A stretch of 64,000 nt of DNA. Source: Panonychus citri. Lineage: Eukaryota > Arthropoda > Arachnida > Trombidiformes > Tetranychidae. The notes under the pieces are model-generated. The model was given only the letters and a program-made list of their open reading frames with translations. It was not told the origin of the DNA and did no database searches. Numbering within the stretch: the first letter of the stretch is position 1; the number at the start of each line of letters is the position of its first letter. Shown one piece after another: positions 39,201 through 47,575 of this stretch. The DNA lies in contig NW_026515428.1 of NCBI RefSeq assembly GCF_014898815.1, forward strand, positions 372,001-436,000. The letters are read 5' to 3'. The translations under genes were made by a program, and so were the position numbers.

Positions 39201-39282
39201 ATCACCTCTCAGAATTGAACAGGTTCATTCCAAGCACCTTATTCCGATCACCAAGCTGAAGAGAAACCCTGAGCCACCATGA
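36241..39282 (+). CDS. Ty3/gypsy pol polyprotein (protease, RT, RNase H, integrase)
   Basis: About 1,013 codons in the -1 frame relative to gag, with no internal stop. It has no convincing ATG at its start, consistent with frameshift expression. The aspartic protease active site is a variant DPGS (in VLYDPGSNITLI, near 36330) instead of DTGA/DSGA. Reverse transcriptase carries YIDDIIVFS. RNase H begins at ETDASRIGLGAVL. Integrase has the zinc-binding HQQFGH...CNPC motif, then a DDE core: Asp in IAIDTICG, Asp in LADKYTAI and Glu in NGLCERVG. A GPY/F-like module (CGPYRV) sits near the C-terminus. There is no chromodomain and no env. All domains look functional. Confidence 0.93.
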   Translation, partial: LIGRLENKPSHLLIPGLINADPISVLYDPGSNITLINKSIVDQLNLKSIQFNGSSFSTMTGEGEISSLAKFNLTIGSFTHLIFAYVTNLLCVDLLLGLDLIWKFNLKCDADYQIKQTLAAPVEPTTIKLIPLPLKLNDNFYLDLKTKLVAADQVHADSINPAMLKLLTKYKGVFAEGKFDMGQLKDVECIVELDTEIPINSKPYRTLREDRIVAEVKSLLEAKLIRPSHSSYASPVTLAFKREDNDKTRFCIDYRKLNDKMLADKYPMPRIEDIIDSLYGSKFFSVFDIRSGFWHVKVREKDIHKTAFVTQHGHYEWLVMPFGLKNAPAIFQRSIRNILEKHQLTGFCHNYIDDIIVFSPSLQIHLDHLSQLFFAVAAENIKLNFEKSKLFQTNVNYLGHNLSQDSIKPLHSNIDSILNLKPPKNVSEVRRFLGKVNYNRKFIKNITKILDPIHHLLKKDTKFNWTADCQGSFDQIKTLFTSDPVLRMFNPNAVLILETDASRIGLGAVLKQPDENNKLHPIGYFSKKLTVHQVNYPVTHLECLAIVEAVKFWHHYLYDRKFTVITDHIALKAIHKIKEPNSRLFTWSFFLSQYDFEVKYRPGKENVEADYLSRDPVAADPVDYPFKLVNFITAEEIKAEQSKINDIDLQLADETGIHYKTDKNGNRKIILPLSLRYKLMEAVHQQFGHVGIRKMITIISWKYTWTKLTEDVINFVKNCNPCQLGKTRRSKQIAEMGHFGPAERPFQIIAIDTICGLDRYGSKKRYIHFAVDHFTRFVWAIASNHQTAAEFISLINKVIADGKPDTLLADKYTAITSNEFAEYLDRMKINITFIPKSSPQSNGLCERVGNTIIDRIRIKMISNNYRYGWIKYLQRTIFEYNHTPHAVTKFTPFYLFNGSKPENCDDIEFPELDEARTQAFRNSLDNHQANADLFNHKHDDYKFADNEIVYVKNLAGINKRKLDPNSCGPYRVAGKIADNIYNIAISESPLRIEQVHSKHLIPITKLKRNPEPP

Positions 39283-39313
39283 ATCATCTCTCCATCTCCC
39301 TTTGTTTAATCAT

Positions 39314-39324
39314 AAGGGTGGGGG
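39314..39324 (+). promoter_or_regulatory. Polypurine tract (plus-strand primer) of the retrotransposon
   Basis: The purine-rich AAGGGTGGGGG directly precedes the TG of the 3' LTR, in the standard position for the plus-strand primer. Confidence 0.8.
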
Positions 39325-39910
39325 TGTAATGTAAAGAAGAAATTGGAGAAAGAAAATCAAAGGGATATTAATTCCTCTTTCTTTTTCTCTTTTTTTGATT
39401 TAATTTCTCTTTCCTTTTCTCTTTCATTTCTCTTTCTTTTGCTTAATTTTTCTCTTTCTCTGCCTCCTACTTTTCCCCTACATTTAATTTTGGTAATTAA
39501 TTAATTGTTGTAAATTTTGATGTCGCTCATTGTTGCGGTTGTTTTTGAAAACAACATTTGATTTAATTGTTGATTGTTGATTAACAACAATAATCATTTT
39601 TATTAATTAATTTCATTGTTGATGATGATGGTAAACAACAACAACAACAACAACAAGAGGAATCAATCATTAGCTTTTGATGGTGAAGGTTCAACTAATT
39701 AATATGTTTGATTCTAATTTAATTTAATAAAGTTAATTTGTTTTAATTTTAAATCAAGTTGATTTAGTTAATTAATTTAATTTTCAGGAATCGATTTGGT
39801 TTATTTCCAAGGAAGTGAATTAATTGGAATTCATATTTTGTGAAATCAAACTAATCGTTTCCATTGCTGAATTTCTGGCTGTTACTCTTGCTGCTGCTGT
39901 CCCACCTTAT
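39325..39910 (+). repeat. 3' long terminal repeat
   Basis: Same length as the 5' LTR, with one visible base difference (T at 39393 against C at 34699). It is followed by the second ATATA target copy and then by the resumed transposase reading frame. The frame of the LTR tail runs open into the transposase catalytic half, but has no ATG. Confidence 0.93.
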
Positions 39911-40655
39911 ATATATAATGCTGATGAGACTGGTTTACAGTATAAAGGGTTAAATGATTACTCTTATTCATTCAATTCAAGCGATAGACATGGTACTAAG
40001 ACTCGTAAAGATCACATAAGCATCTTACTTTGTTCAAGCGCATCAGGTATTAAGAAGAAACCTTTGGTTATCGGTCATGCTGCTAAGCCTCGTTGTTTTA
40101 GAGAAATTAATTTTGATTATGCAAGTTTAGGAATAGATTATGCTTATTCAAAAAAAGCTTACATGAATTTAACTATTTGGCAAAAATGGCTTAGTGATTG
40201 GGATCATGAGTTGATTAATGAAAACAAGAAAATATTATTATTTGTTGATAATTGTCGATGTCATTGTAAGTTACCAGAATTAGTTAATATTAAGGTTGAA
40301 TTTCTACCACCAAATTGTACTTCGGAAGTTCAACCTCTTGATGCCGGTATAATCGCTAGTTTTAAGCATCACTATCGAGAAAATGTTTCAATGTTGTTAT
40401 CGCAATTAATCACTACTGACACCACAGTAGATGAACTTGTAAGTTCAATCTCTTTATTACATGCTTTTAGATGGATTTCAGATTCATGGGAAAAAGTTAC
40501 TCAGCAAACATTAACAAATTGTTATAATAAATGTGGATTTATTAAAGACTAATTACTTAAGCTAATTGAATTCATTTTCATTGTTCATCTCGGTTAAGTT
40601 ACCACTAGATGGAGACTGTGAAAGTCAAGTTGCTCTAAGTGTAGCAACCTCTGTA

Positions 40656-40900
40656 ATTCTTTTCTTTGTTCTGAATGACAAGAGATGGCGCTGATTTCGA
40701 TTCATTGAATTTCTTGTTTACATTTTTTTCTTGATTCCTCCTTTCCTGTCTTTATTGTCAGATTATAAATTACTCATCTTAAATTTAATTATTACTTACT
40801 ATTGACCTCTGTTTAAGCGTCCCTTTATTTACACAATTAGTCGTACAAAGTTGATAAAATCGGGTTATAAACAGCGAGAATATCTTGTGATTAAAGTGAA
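40656..40900. other. Intergenic between pogo element and next ORF
   Basis: About 245 bp with no recognisable feature. It may be the 5' end of the multi-ORF element that follows. Confidence 0.5.
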
Positions 40901-41539
40901 ATGGATCTTCATGCTACCCTTGGGTTTCCTGACAGAACCACCAGAAGGAAACCAAACAAAGAACGTTACCTTGAGATAATGAAAACGATTGTTGACGATG
41001 GCGAAGAGATTGAGATACCAAAGTGCTTGATGGAAGCTGCTCCTGGAAAATTCGATCCGAATGACACAATGGCGGTTAATGAAGACGAAACGCGAACATA
41101 TTTCTATTTACCTGAATTCGTCTCATCGACAGTGTCAGCTATCCAGAGACAATTACTACATTATAATGATTGGAGTGATAAGGATGTTGTATCCTTTAAG
41201 GTCACACGATGGGACAAGTTGAACCTAAGAGTGGACATGGTTATGAAAAAATCGATGCGAATGAACTTAATCAACAAGAATGGACTCGCTATTCGATACA
41301 GAGAAGCTAACTATCCAGGCTTTGACTTCATGGAAGATACCCCGGGGTGCATAAGCACAGCCAAAGACTTACAACAATCTAATCCCATGCTCACGGATTT
41401 AAGTCAATCAGAAAGATTGATTTTCCTTGAAGTTAAGGATCTAAAAAAGATTAATCGTGATCTATTGAAACGATTAATAAACAGAGAGACATTTGTCAGA
41501 GGAAAAGAAACAATCCTACGACTTACAATAAGAATCTAA
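40901..41539 (+). CDS. ORF of unknown function, possibly the first ORF of a LINE-like element
   Basis: A 212-codon ATG frame that I do not recognise. The protein is charged and not low-complexity. It opens with basic residues (TTRRKPNKERY), has an acidic patch (VDDGEEIEI) and ends with a Lys/Arg-rich stretch (LKKINRDLLKRLINRETF). Base use is less AT-biased than the host genes nearby and resembles the LINE ORFs downstream. Two further frames follow at short spacing (41548-41694 and 41839-42531), then the start of a LINE ORF2 at 42573. This tandem layout suggests one polycistronic retroelement. A host gene of unknown function remains possible. Confidence 0.5.
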   Translation: MDLHATLGFPDRTTRRKPNKERYLEIMKTIVDDGEEIEIPKCLMEAAPGKFDPNDTMAVNEDETRTYFYLPEFVSSTVSAIQRQLLHYNDWSDKDVVSFKVTRWDKLNLRVDMVMKKSMRMNLINKNGLAIRYREANYPGFDFMEDTPGCISTAKDLQQSNPMLTDLSQSERLIFLEVKDLKKINRDLLKRLINRETFVRGKETILRLTIRI

Positions 41540-41547
41540 CACGAAAG

Positions 41548-41694
41548 ATGTCGCTACTTATGATCGAGTCTGAGAAGAATATTAATCAAATTGAAGCCAA
41601 TCAATCATTAAGTAGCAGTAGACACAACCAACTCACAGCCTATTTTTACCCGAACCTTCTGATCAAATTTAATATTACCCTTTCTTTCAACTAA
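41548..41694 (+). CDS. Small ORF (48 codons) between the unknown ORFs
   Basis: An ATG frame beginning 8 bp after the previous stop and encoding a 48-aa peptide (MSLLMIESEKNINQ...). It is unrecognised. Its only support is its place in the closely spaced row of frames, so it may be chance. Confidence 0.2.
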   Translation: MSLLMIESEKNINQIEANQSLSSSRHNQLTAYFYPNLLIKFNITLSFN

Positions 41695-41838
41695 TACTAA
41701 CCCTTTACATGTTTCACTCTGGCAAAAACAGGTGAATACGAAGTTAATTTAAGTGAATAATCCAGATAATCCTTTTCCTCTTTTAAACTATATAAATTCA
41801 AGAGTGTTTATATCATCACAATCAACAAGTTTACTACA

Positions 41839-42531
41839 ATGGAACAAGCAGATCCAAATTTAAGTGATCAAATTGGCATCCAAACGGGCACTAATGGTAG
41901 ACGCTTGGTTCTCGAGGTGGGATTTGTTCAGTTCCATTTCGCAGCGGGTGAACAAACGGTTTTACAAAAGTCTTATTATAAAGTGAAATTGGTTAAGACG
42001 ATGTGTACATTAGCAGCAGAAAACGACTCTCTCTTTATCGACATCAACAAGGCAAAACCATTGGTGGTATTTGAATTGAAATTGGCCTCCTCTCTGATGC
42101 CTCAATTTGAAGAAACAATTTCTGTTTGGTTCAATCATGGAGACGATGAATGTGAAATTCTGGTGGCACTTGAAGCGGAAAGTGAACTGTTTGGACGACA
42201 ATTAAAAATAATTGGGTCACTAATTAACCTTGGAGCAACTGTCACAATATGGAACTGGCGAAAACCTAATATTCTATCACAGTTGGACTCGATCTCCTTT
42301 ATGTTCATGACTGACAATTTGGACGAATTTATTATGACAATTCATCCTGATGGAGAGAGGGAAATCCTTGTTCGAGATACACATGCCGAGAGATCGCTCA
42401 CTTTGTTCAATTCTAACCAACCAAACATAACCATTGTACTGAATAAAGTCACCTCTGAAACTAATCCTTATGTTGCTCTAATTGCTTTTTTAAGAATCAG
42501 TGAAAATTGTAGCAAACAATTAAATTTTTAA
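41839..42531 (+). CDS. LINE ORF1-like protein, unknown fold
   Basis: A 230-codon frame whose stop lies 41 bp before the start of a truncated LINE ORF2 (42573). The same arrangement recurs downstream. At about 44165-44330 a decayed version of its C-terminus (SEINLYIVLIASVRISENC, against SETNPYVALIAFLRISENC here) sits just before the longer ORF2. This links the protein to the LINE family as an ORF1. I see no zinc knuckle, RRM signature or coiled coil of the well-known ORF1 types. The sequence alternates hydrophobic and acidic segments, and its biochemical role is unknown. Confidence 0.6.
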   Translation: MEQADPNLSDQIGIQTGTNGRRLVLEVGFVQFHFAAGEQTVLQKSYYKVKLVKTMCTLAAENDSLFIDINKAKPLVVFELKLASSLMPQFEETISVWFNHGDDECEILVALEAESELFGRQLKIIGSLINLGATVTIWNWRKPNILSQLDSISFMFMTDNLDEFIMTIHPDGEREILVRDTHAERSLTLFNSNQPNITIVLNKVTSETNPYVALIAFLRISENCSKQLNF

Positions 42532-42572
42532 TTTGTGTTTGTAAACAACTTAATTTGAATCGTGTTGACCAA

Positions 42573-42734
42573 ATGGATGAGAAGATCGTGGTGATAAATT
42601 TAAAAAGATCAAGGAACAGTGAAGAGCAACTGAAGACGTTGATAGATGATAATGCGATAATGATAGAAAGTGAGGATGAAGACTTAACAATGTACACGTA
42701 CCAATATAAACCAGCAAATAGTTACATATGTTAG
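42573..42734 (+). pseudogene. Truncated 5' start of LINE ORF2 (copy 1)
   Basis: Begins MDEKIVVINLKRSRNSEEQL and matches the first 40 or so residues of the ORF2 at 44372. Similarity to that copy stops near 42704. The frame then runs into unrelated sequence and ends at a TAG at 42732. The nucleotide identity that I can compare by eye is about 90%, so this is a separate, older copy rather than a very recent duplication. Confidence 0.8.
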
Positions 42735-43020
42735 CCTTCAATGAGATCTCAGCCTCTTTCGGCTGACAAATAAACAGATCTGATCTATCGTGTAACTTAC
42801 TCATGTAATCTTCAAGAATTACCAGTGTCCTTTGTAAATTATAATCACGAGATCGCAAAAATTTGAGTAACAATTCATCTTCATATTTATAAACACTCAG
42901 AATTGAGCTCTCTCCAATTAGGCATCGAAATTGATTAATCACTTCACTTGGATCCTTTTCATAAACAATACTCTGATCACTTCCGATTCTACTATTGTTG
43001 TCGGTATTACTATTAGGAGC
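42705..43020 (-). pseudogene. Exon of a CRAL-TRIO domain protein (N-terminal part), fragment
   Basis: On the minus strand an open frame of about 105 codons, following an acceptor-like TTAAG at 43021, encodes YKYEDELLLKFLRSRDYNLQ then RTLVILEDYMSKL. This fits the CRAL-TRIO N-terminal helical domain of alpha-tocopherol-transfer-like lipid carriers (pattern DE-LL-FLR-R--------L--Y). I find no lipid-binding CRAL-TRIO core downstream. Instead the frame meets the LINE breakpoint near 42704. It could be the remnant of a host gene cut by the LINE, or one exon of a gene whose other exons I cannot see. Confidence 0.5.
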
Positions 43021-44164
43021 CTTAACAATTTTTTTAACAAATAAATCTTTATTAAGATTATATAATAAGACCAAATTAGGTTGAAACAATTAAAAGACAA
43101 ATAGTTAATTACTCAGATGAATTGGTCAACAAACACCTTCCAACGACTATCGACAGAAACTGACTGTTGATTGTTTACATTTTTTGTGACAATCTATAAC
43201 AAATGAGAATCATTTCTCACTCTCTCTCTCATTTTAAAATTTCAATTTTAATCACCATCAAGAAACCAATCAACGATTAATGGGTAATTTTCCTGATTGA
43301 GACCATTGACATTCAATAAAAGTGGTTCTGAAATTTCGCTTCAAGAAACTCAGCCAATTGTATCTACTGAATAATCATATTTCTATCCTTAAATAGTTAA
43401 TATCTAAATCTCTCAGAATCAGCTCAAAGGGTATTCACCTAATCAACAAAATCAAATAAGATTGACGTAAATTAATTGAGGCACATCCATTGCCATTCAA
43501 GCATAATAATTGACAATAGATACAAATCTAAAATGGTTACTAATTAACGGATTATTTGAAATTTAAGGTTGACACTCAATTAGTTTCAGACTCGATTGCT
43601 AATTCTGATTGATGACAATTTAAATTGAATGTGATTCAATGGGAATACAATGAGAGACAATTTAAAACAATTTACTTGCCTTCGATTCCAATATATTGAG
43701 AAAACTATTGTCTCTCTGTTGAAAACCATTGGAGCTTCAACAAAGACCATTAATTCAACGCAAACAACTATTGCTTGTGGTAGATTTAATTACTGTGATT
43801 AATTAGTGATATTAAGATGATGGAACTACAATTTGATGATTGCTCACCTCTAGAAATTAACGTTGACACCTTCAAATCTAATCTTCGTACGATTTAGAGG
43901 TATCAAAATTTACCACTGAACAAGGATCAAGATTAACGTCTTTCTTTCTGTCTATTCGACCGTTAAATCCAAAAATTACAATTAAGCTCAAGAAGTGGAA
44001 TTTGCATTTTGATTCATATGAATGTTTTGGCAGAATCATAAACCCATCTTGAAGCTACACTCTCTTTCTGCAAGCGATTGTCTCTGGTTATTGTTAAATT
44101 TACTACAAGCGGCGCTATATAGAAGGAAGCTTAGAACTTCTCATCTCTTTTTTTACTTAGTTCA
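43021..44164. other. Non-coding stretch between the CRAL-TRIO-like exon and LINE copy 2
   Basis: About 1.1 kb of AT-rich sequence. It may hold upstream exons or introns of the CRAL-TRIO-like gene on the minus strand, but I could not assign any. No repeat shared with the flanking LINE copies was seen here. Confidence 0.45.
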
Positions 44165-44330
44165 ATCTCGCAACGGGTTAACACTTTGTACAACACAATT
44201 GTTCATCAATGCTAACCAACAAAACATAATCATTGTACTGAAGAAAGTTGAATCTGAAATTAATCTCTATATTGTTCTAATTGCTTCTGTAAGAATCAGT
44301 GAAAATTGTAGCAGACAATCAAGTTCATAA
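44165..44330 (+). pseudogene. Decayed C-terminus of LINE ORF1 (copy 2)
   Basis: The frame matches the last ~50 residues of the 41839-42531 protein, with many substitutions. It has no plausible start in the matching region. It ends at the same relative position, about 40 bp before ORF2. Confidence 0.65.
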
Positions 44331-44371
44331 TTTGTGTTTATAAAGAATTTAATCTGAATCGTGTTGATCAA

Positions 44372-47300
44372 ATGGATGTGAAGATAGTGGTGATAAATTT
44401 GAGACGCTCAAGGAACAGTGAAGAGCAACTGAAGACGCTGATAGGTGATGATGCGATAGTGATAGCAAGTGAGGATGAAGACTTAACAATGTACCCGAAC
44501 CAACTCAAGGGTCACAAAATTAGTGTAAGCTGGCCCAAGAAATGGACGATAATGAGAGGAAAAATTTTGGATGAGAGCTTACTTCTAATCACACTGAGAC
44601 AGAAGAAATGGTTGATTAACATTCTTGCCATTTATGCAAATCCGCACAACATCAAATGTCTAACTGCATTGGTTGAGACAATCAAACGCCTGCCCACGAA
44701 TATAACAACTCTAATTGCGGGTGATGTTAACTGTGAGCTGAAAATATGGTGCGATGATCCTAGGAAGGATAATGCCTTGAAACGATCGGTGCTTGAAGAA
44801 TTAGAAACTGCCTTAATTGATAAGAAATACAAAAGTGTCTTACCAACGGACAGAAATACAGGTGTGACGCGATGGAGCTCCTCGGGAGGGACAATGATAG
44901 ATATTCTGCTTGTAAACAAACGGCTGTTAAGGAAAACAATTGACTTCAAATCTCAATCTAACTTAGATCATCTGATAATTACTGCTCAGATAAAATGCAA
45001 ATTCACACGAAACAACAGTTACTTAATAAGGAAAAAGAGGCTGATTTATGATAAAGTCATGGAGTTCGAATCACCATTCCTTGAAGTTAAGCTTTGCAAT
45101 ATCATGAATGCTGGAAAACCGAAGGGCAATCGAAATCAATCAGATGAGAATCGGAAAACGAGGAGAATGAAGAAAAGAATGAAAAAAGCGAATGGAGAAA
45201 GCAAACAACAACAATTGTGTAAGCTAAATGCCTACCGAAATAGAAAAAGGTCATTACCAGATGATCTTCCGATTTATGTCCTACACAAGATGATGGCAGA
45301 AAGAGGCAACATTGGAAATTCAATCGGGGACGAAACAATTAAAAACAAATACCTCCTCATAGCGAGAGAACGTCCATATGGTGTCGAGATTCCCTCGCTG
45401 GGCTTTGACGGTATCACTGCGACTGAACGAGCCTCGCTGATGGAGAAAACATCATTCAATAGTAGCTCTGGCTGGGCGGATTGTTTCACGAAAAATAGAT
45501 GGAATAAGGTTTGGCAAAACTGCAAATTAGTCATCATTGAGTTGGTGAACGAATTATTCATGAGATCGTGGATTCCTCCTCAACTTTTGATATCTGGTGG
45601 CACGAAAATTCCGAAATCAAATGGGGACTTCAGAATAGTAAGAACGCAGTGTTTCATAGGGAAGATTGTTGACACGTTGCTAGTTAAACGTCTCAAAGAA
45701 TGGGTATTGCAAAACAATATTGTTGACACCGACATCCAATTCGCTTATTTGGGTCAGAACAAACAATCTCTGCTGTTGAAAGTATATGAAAACCACGTAG
45801 ACTTTAAATTCATGCTGATTATGGACCTGACGAAGGCCTTTGACAAGCTCGACAGAATGACGATCAGAAAGAAACTCTCGGGTATTGACTTGCAAACCAT
45901 GAAGATGATATTGCAGTTCATATCGAACAGAAAACTGAGACTGTTTGAAGAAGGCAACTTGAAAACGATTGCGGATGAGGAAGCACTTCAAGGTTTTGGA
46001 CTGGGTCCTCTTCTTTTTGTTATGGGAATTGATGATACCTTGAGATGGTTGAACAGAAAACCGAGTAGACAGATGGTACTATCGTTTGCGGATGATCTCA
46101 TAGTTCTTACGAATGATCTGGCAACAACTTAGGCTGAGATCTCGAATGCCTTCTTCATGATTGGCTTGTGCTGCAATAAAGAAAAGACTAAAATAATTAA
46201 CTTCGATAAACCAAAGCCTATGGATAAGATTTTGGGCTACGATCTAAAATTCAGAACGGACATTCAAACATTGGTCAATGATCTGTCGAGCAGATCGAAA
46301 ATGAATGTAATGCAGAAAATGCTTCTTAACAATTTACGATTACCCAAAACCAGGATGATGATTAACTGCCATCTCTCACACATAATGCTACCACTAGGCT
46401 TATGTCCATGGTTGAGATTCAGACTCTACAATTATCGCATCGAAGCCTTGATTAAAATTGGTCGGCGTGTGACACAGAGGGAATGGATGCTGAAGACCCT
46501 CTATAAAGATTCTCAATTCGAATGGCTTCACTCGATACCGAACCCATTTGTTAATTATTTCACAAACATGATAATGATGCTATGGGAAGAGGAAGCGGAC
46601 GAGACACTTTTTCCAGTTGTCAAATGGGGTAATGAAATAAGGGAACACTGGATGGAAGGCAAAATCGAGGAATGGCAAGGTTTGAACAGCCTGAAACGTC
46701 CTGAGCTGATTAGTATATTTGAAATCAAGATCGAAGGTGACAGAGCTTGTATGACAAATGGAGAGACTCATGAACATTATGACTTGATAGCAAGGGATAG
46801 TACATTCGATGACCAAATGGCGGTTGTCACGATCGCAAAGTATCTTACGAGGTCTCTTGATGGCTTTGTGCTGAAGAAGAACGTCAAAATGACTAAGTTC
46901 ACGATTGATCTTATACCGAGTGTTCAAGTTCGGCACGTGAAAGGATCGGAACTGTCCCTGTGTAATGGTGAAAATAGAAGGATTAAAGAATTACGAATAT
47001 TGAAAACTAAGAACCAGATTAGGAAAATGATTAAAAGGAAACTTGATAAAATAGAGACGGGAATATACACACGGGACAAAAAAGGCCTGCTAAGTGCAAT
47101 CTTAAACAACTCGATAACAAGAGGCATAATACGAAACAAATTATTTTACCAACGGAAACTAATGAAACTCATTGTCCTGATTAAAACACGAATAAGCAAC
47201 TTGAGGCACTCGTGTGATGTACCGATGACGGAACTACACTTAGTAAAGTGTGGTGACTATTTACCCAAGCATGGTTGTCAGTTGAAAAGGGGAAATTGGA

Positions 47301-47404
47301 AATCTCTCTTTAATCATCTGGGATTTATTGCTGAACAAATAAAAGAACGAGGTGACGATGTCACCCAAGAAGATGCTCAGAGACCATGCGTCAACCCTCA
47401 ATGA
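44372..47404 (+). pseudogene. LINE ORF2: APE endonuclease and reverse transcriptase, one in-frame stop
   Basis: A single frame of about 1,010 codons interrupted only by a TAG at 46130-46132. The N-terminal endonuclease/exonuclease/phosphatase-type domain shows AGDVNCELKIWCDDP and a C-terminal SNLDHLIITAQI, matching the S-x-H end motif. The reverse transcriptase domain shows MDLTKAFDKLD and the catalytic FADDL. The stop falls about 15 codons after FADD, so it removes the thumb and C-terminal region. The C-terminus has a Cys/His cluster (CDVPMTELHLVKC...HGC) typical of LINE tails. The rest of the frame is open, so the stop is probably recent, or possibly a strain or sequencing variant. Confidence 0.88.
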
Positions 47405-47575
47405 GAGGGCCATCTGGTAACTGGATGGGAGCGGCTGTTAAATCAGCTGAAACACAAACTAGAGTTTCGCAATACTCTTGCAAAGTATTTATTGGTATCA
47501 AAAGTATTGTTATACAAAATATCGATAATATTGGTAATATTTATATTGCTAAGTATCGATAAAGTATTAACAATA

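Larger units (their letters stand above)
34631..39910 (+). mobile_element. Ty3/gypsy LTR retrotransposon, apparently complete
   Basis: A 5.28-kb element with 586-bp LTRs (34631-35216 and 39325-39910) and a 5-bp target duplication ATATA at 34626-34630 and 39911-39915. I count a single difference between the LTRs (C at 34699, T at 39393), so the insertion is very recent. It encodes gag (35372-36244) and pol (from 36241, frame -1) in the order protease, reverse transcriptase, RNase H, integrase, which is the Ty3/gypsy order. A purine tract (39314-39324) abuts the 3' LTR. No env gene is present. I could not find a standard TGG primer-binding site after the 5' LTR. Confidence 0.95.
34082..40552 (+). 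pseudogene. pogo/Tigger transposase, interrupted by retrotransposon
   Basis: The coding parts are 34082-34235, 34297-34630 and 39916-40552, with a 61-bp intron after the first. The N-terminal part has a psq-like helix-turn-helix (LNQLNEGKRAIDLCEDNN) followed by a CENP-B-type DNA-binding domain (around RSWFTKFANRNGL). The C-terminal part has the DDE_1 nuclease motifs NADETGL, FVDNCRCH and QPLDAG, the last carrying the third Asp. The three parts sum to 1,125 nt, an exact multiple of three, with no other stop, so the gene looks intact apart from the insertion. The split lies just before NADET, separating DNA-binding from catalytic domains. Confidence 0.93.
33914..40653 (+). mobile_element. pogo/Tigger-type DNA transposon, split by an LTR retrotransposon
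   Basis: Perfect 26-bp terminal inverted repeats, beginning CAGAGGTTGCTACACTTA, lie at 33914-33939 and 40628-40653. TA target duplications flank them at 33912-33913 and 40654-40655. The left end repeats the inner TIR word TACACTTAGAGCAA a second time. Without the 5,285 bp of nested retrotransposon plus one target copy, the element is about 1,455 bp. The TA target, CAG terminus and CENP-B-like transposase fit the pogo branch of Tc1/mariner. The internal retrotransposon makes this copy non-autonomous. Confidence 0.95.
44165..47459 (+). mobile_element. Non-LTR retrotransposon (LINE), copy 2, 5'-truncated
   Basis: Similarity to LINE copy 1 starts about 44165, inside the end of ORF1. It covers the ORF1-ORF2 junction, and the element then continues through a full ORF2 to a stop at 47402-47404. 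The right boundary is obscured by the hAT element at 47460. An APE-type endonuclease plus RT places it among the APE-type LINE clades; I cannot name the clade. No poly-A tail was seen before the hAT boundary. Confidence 0.8.
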
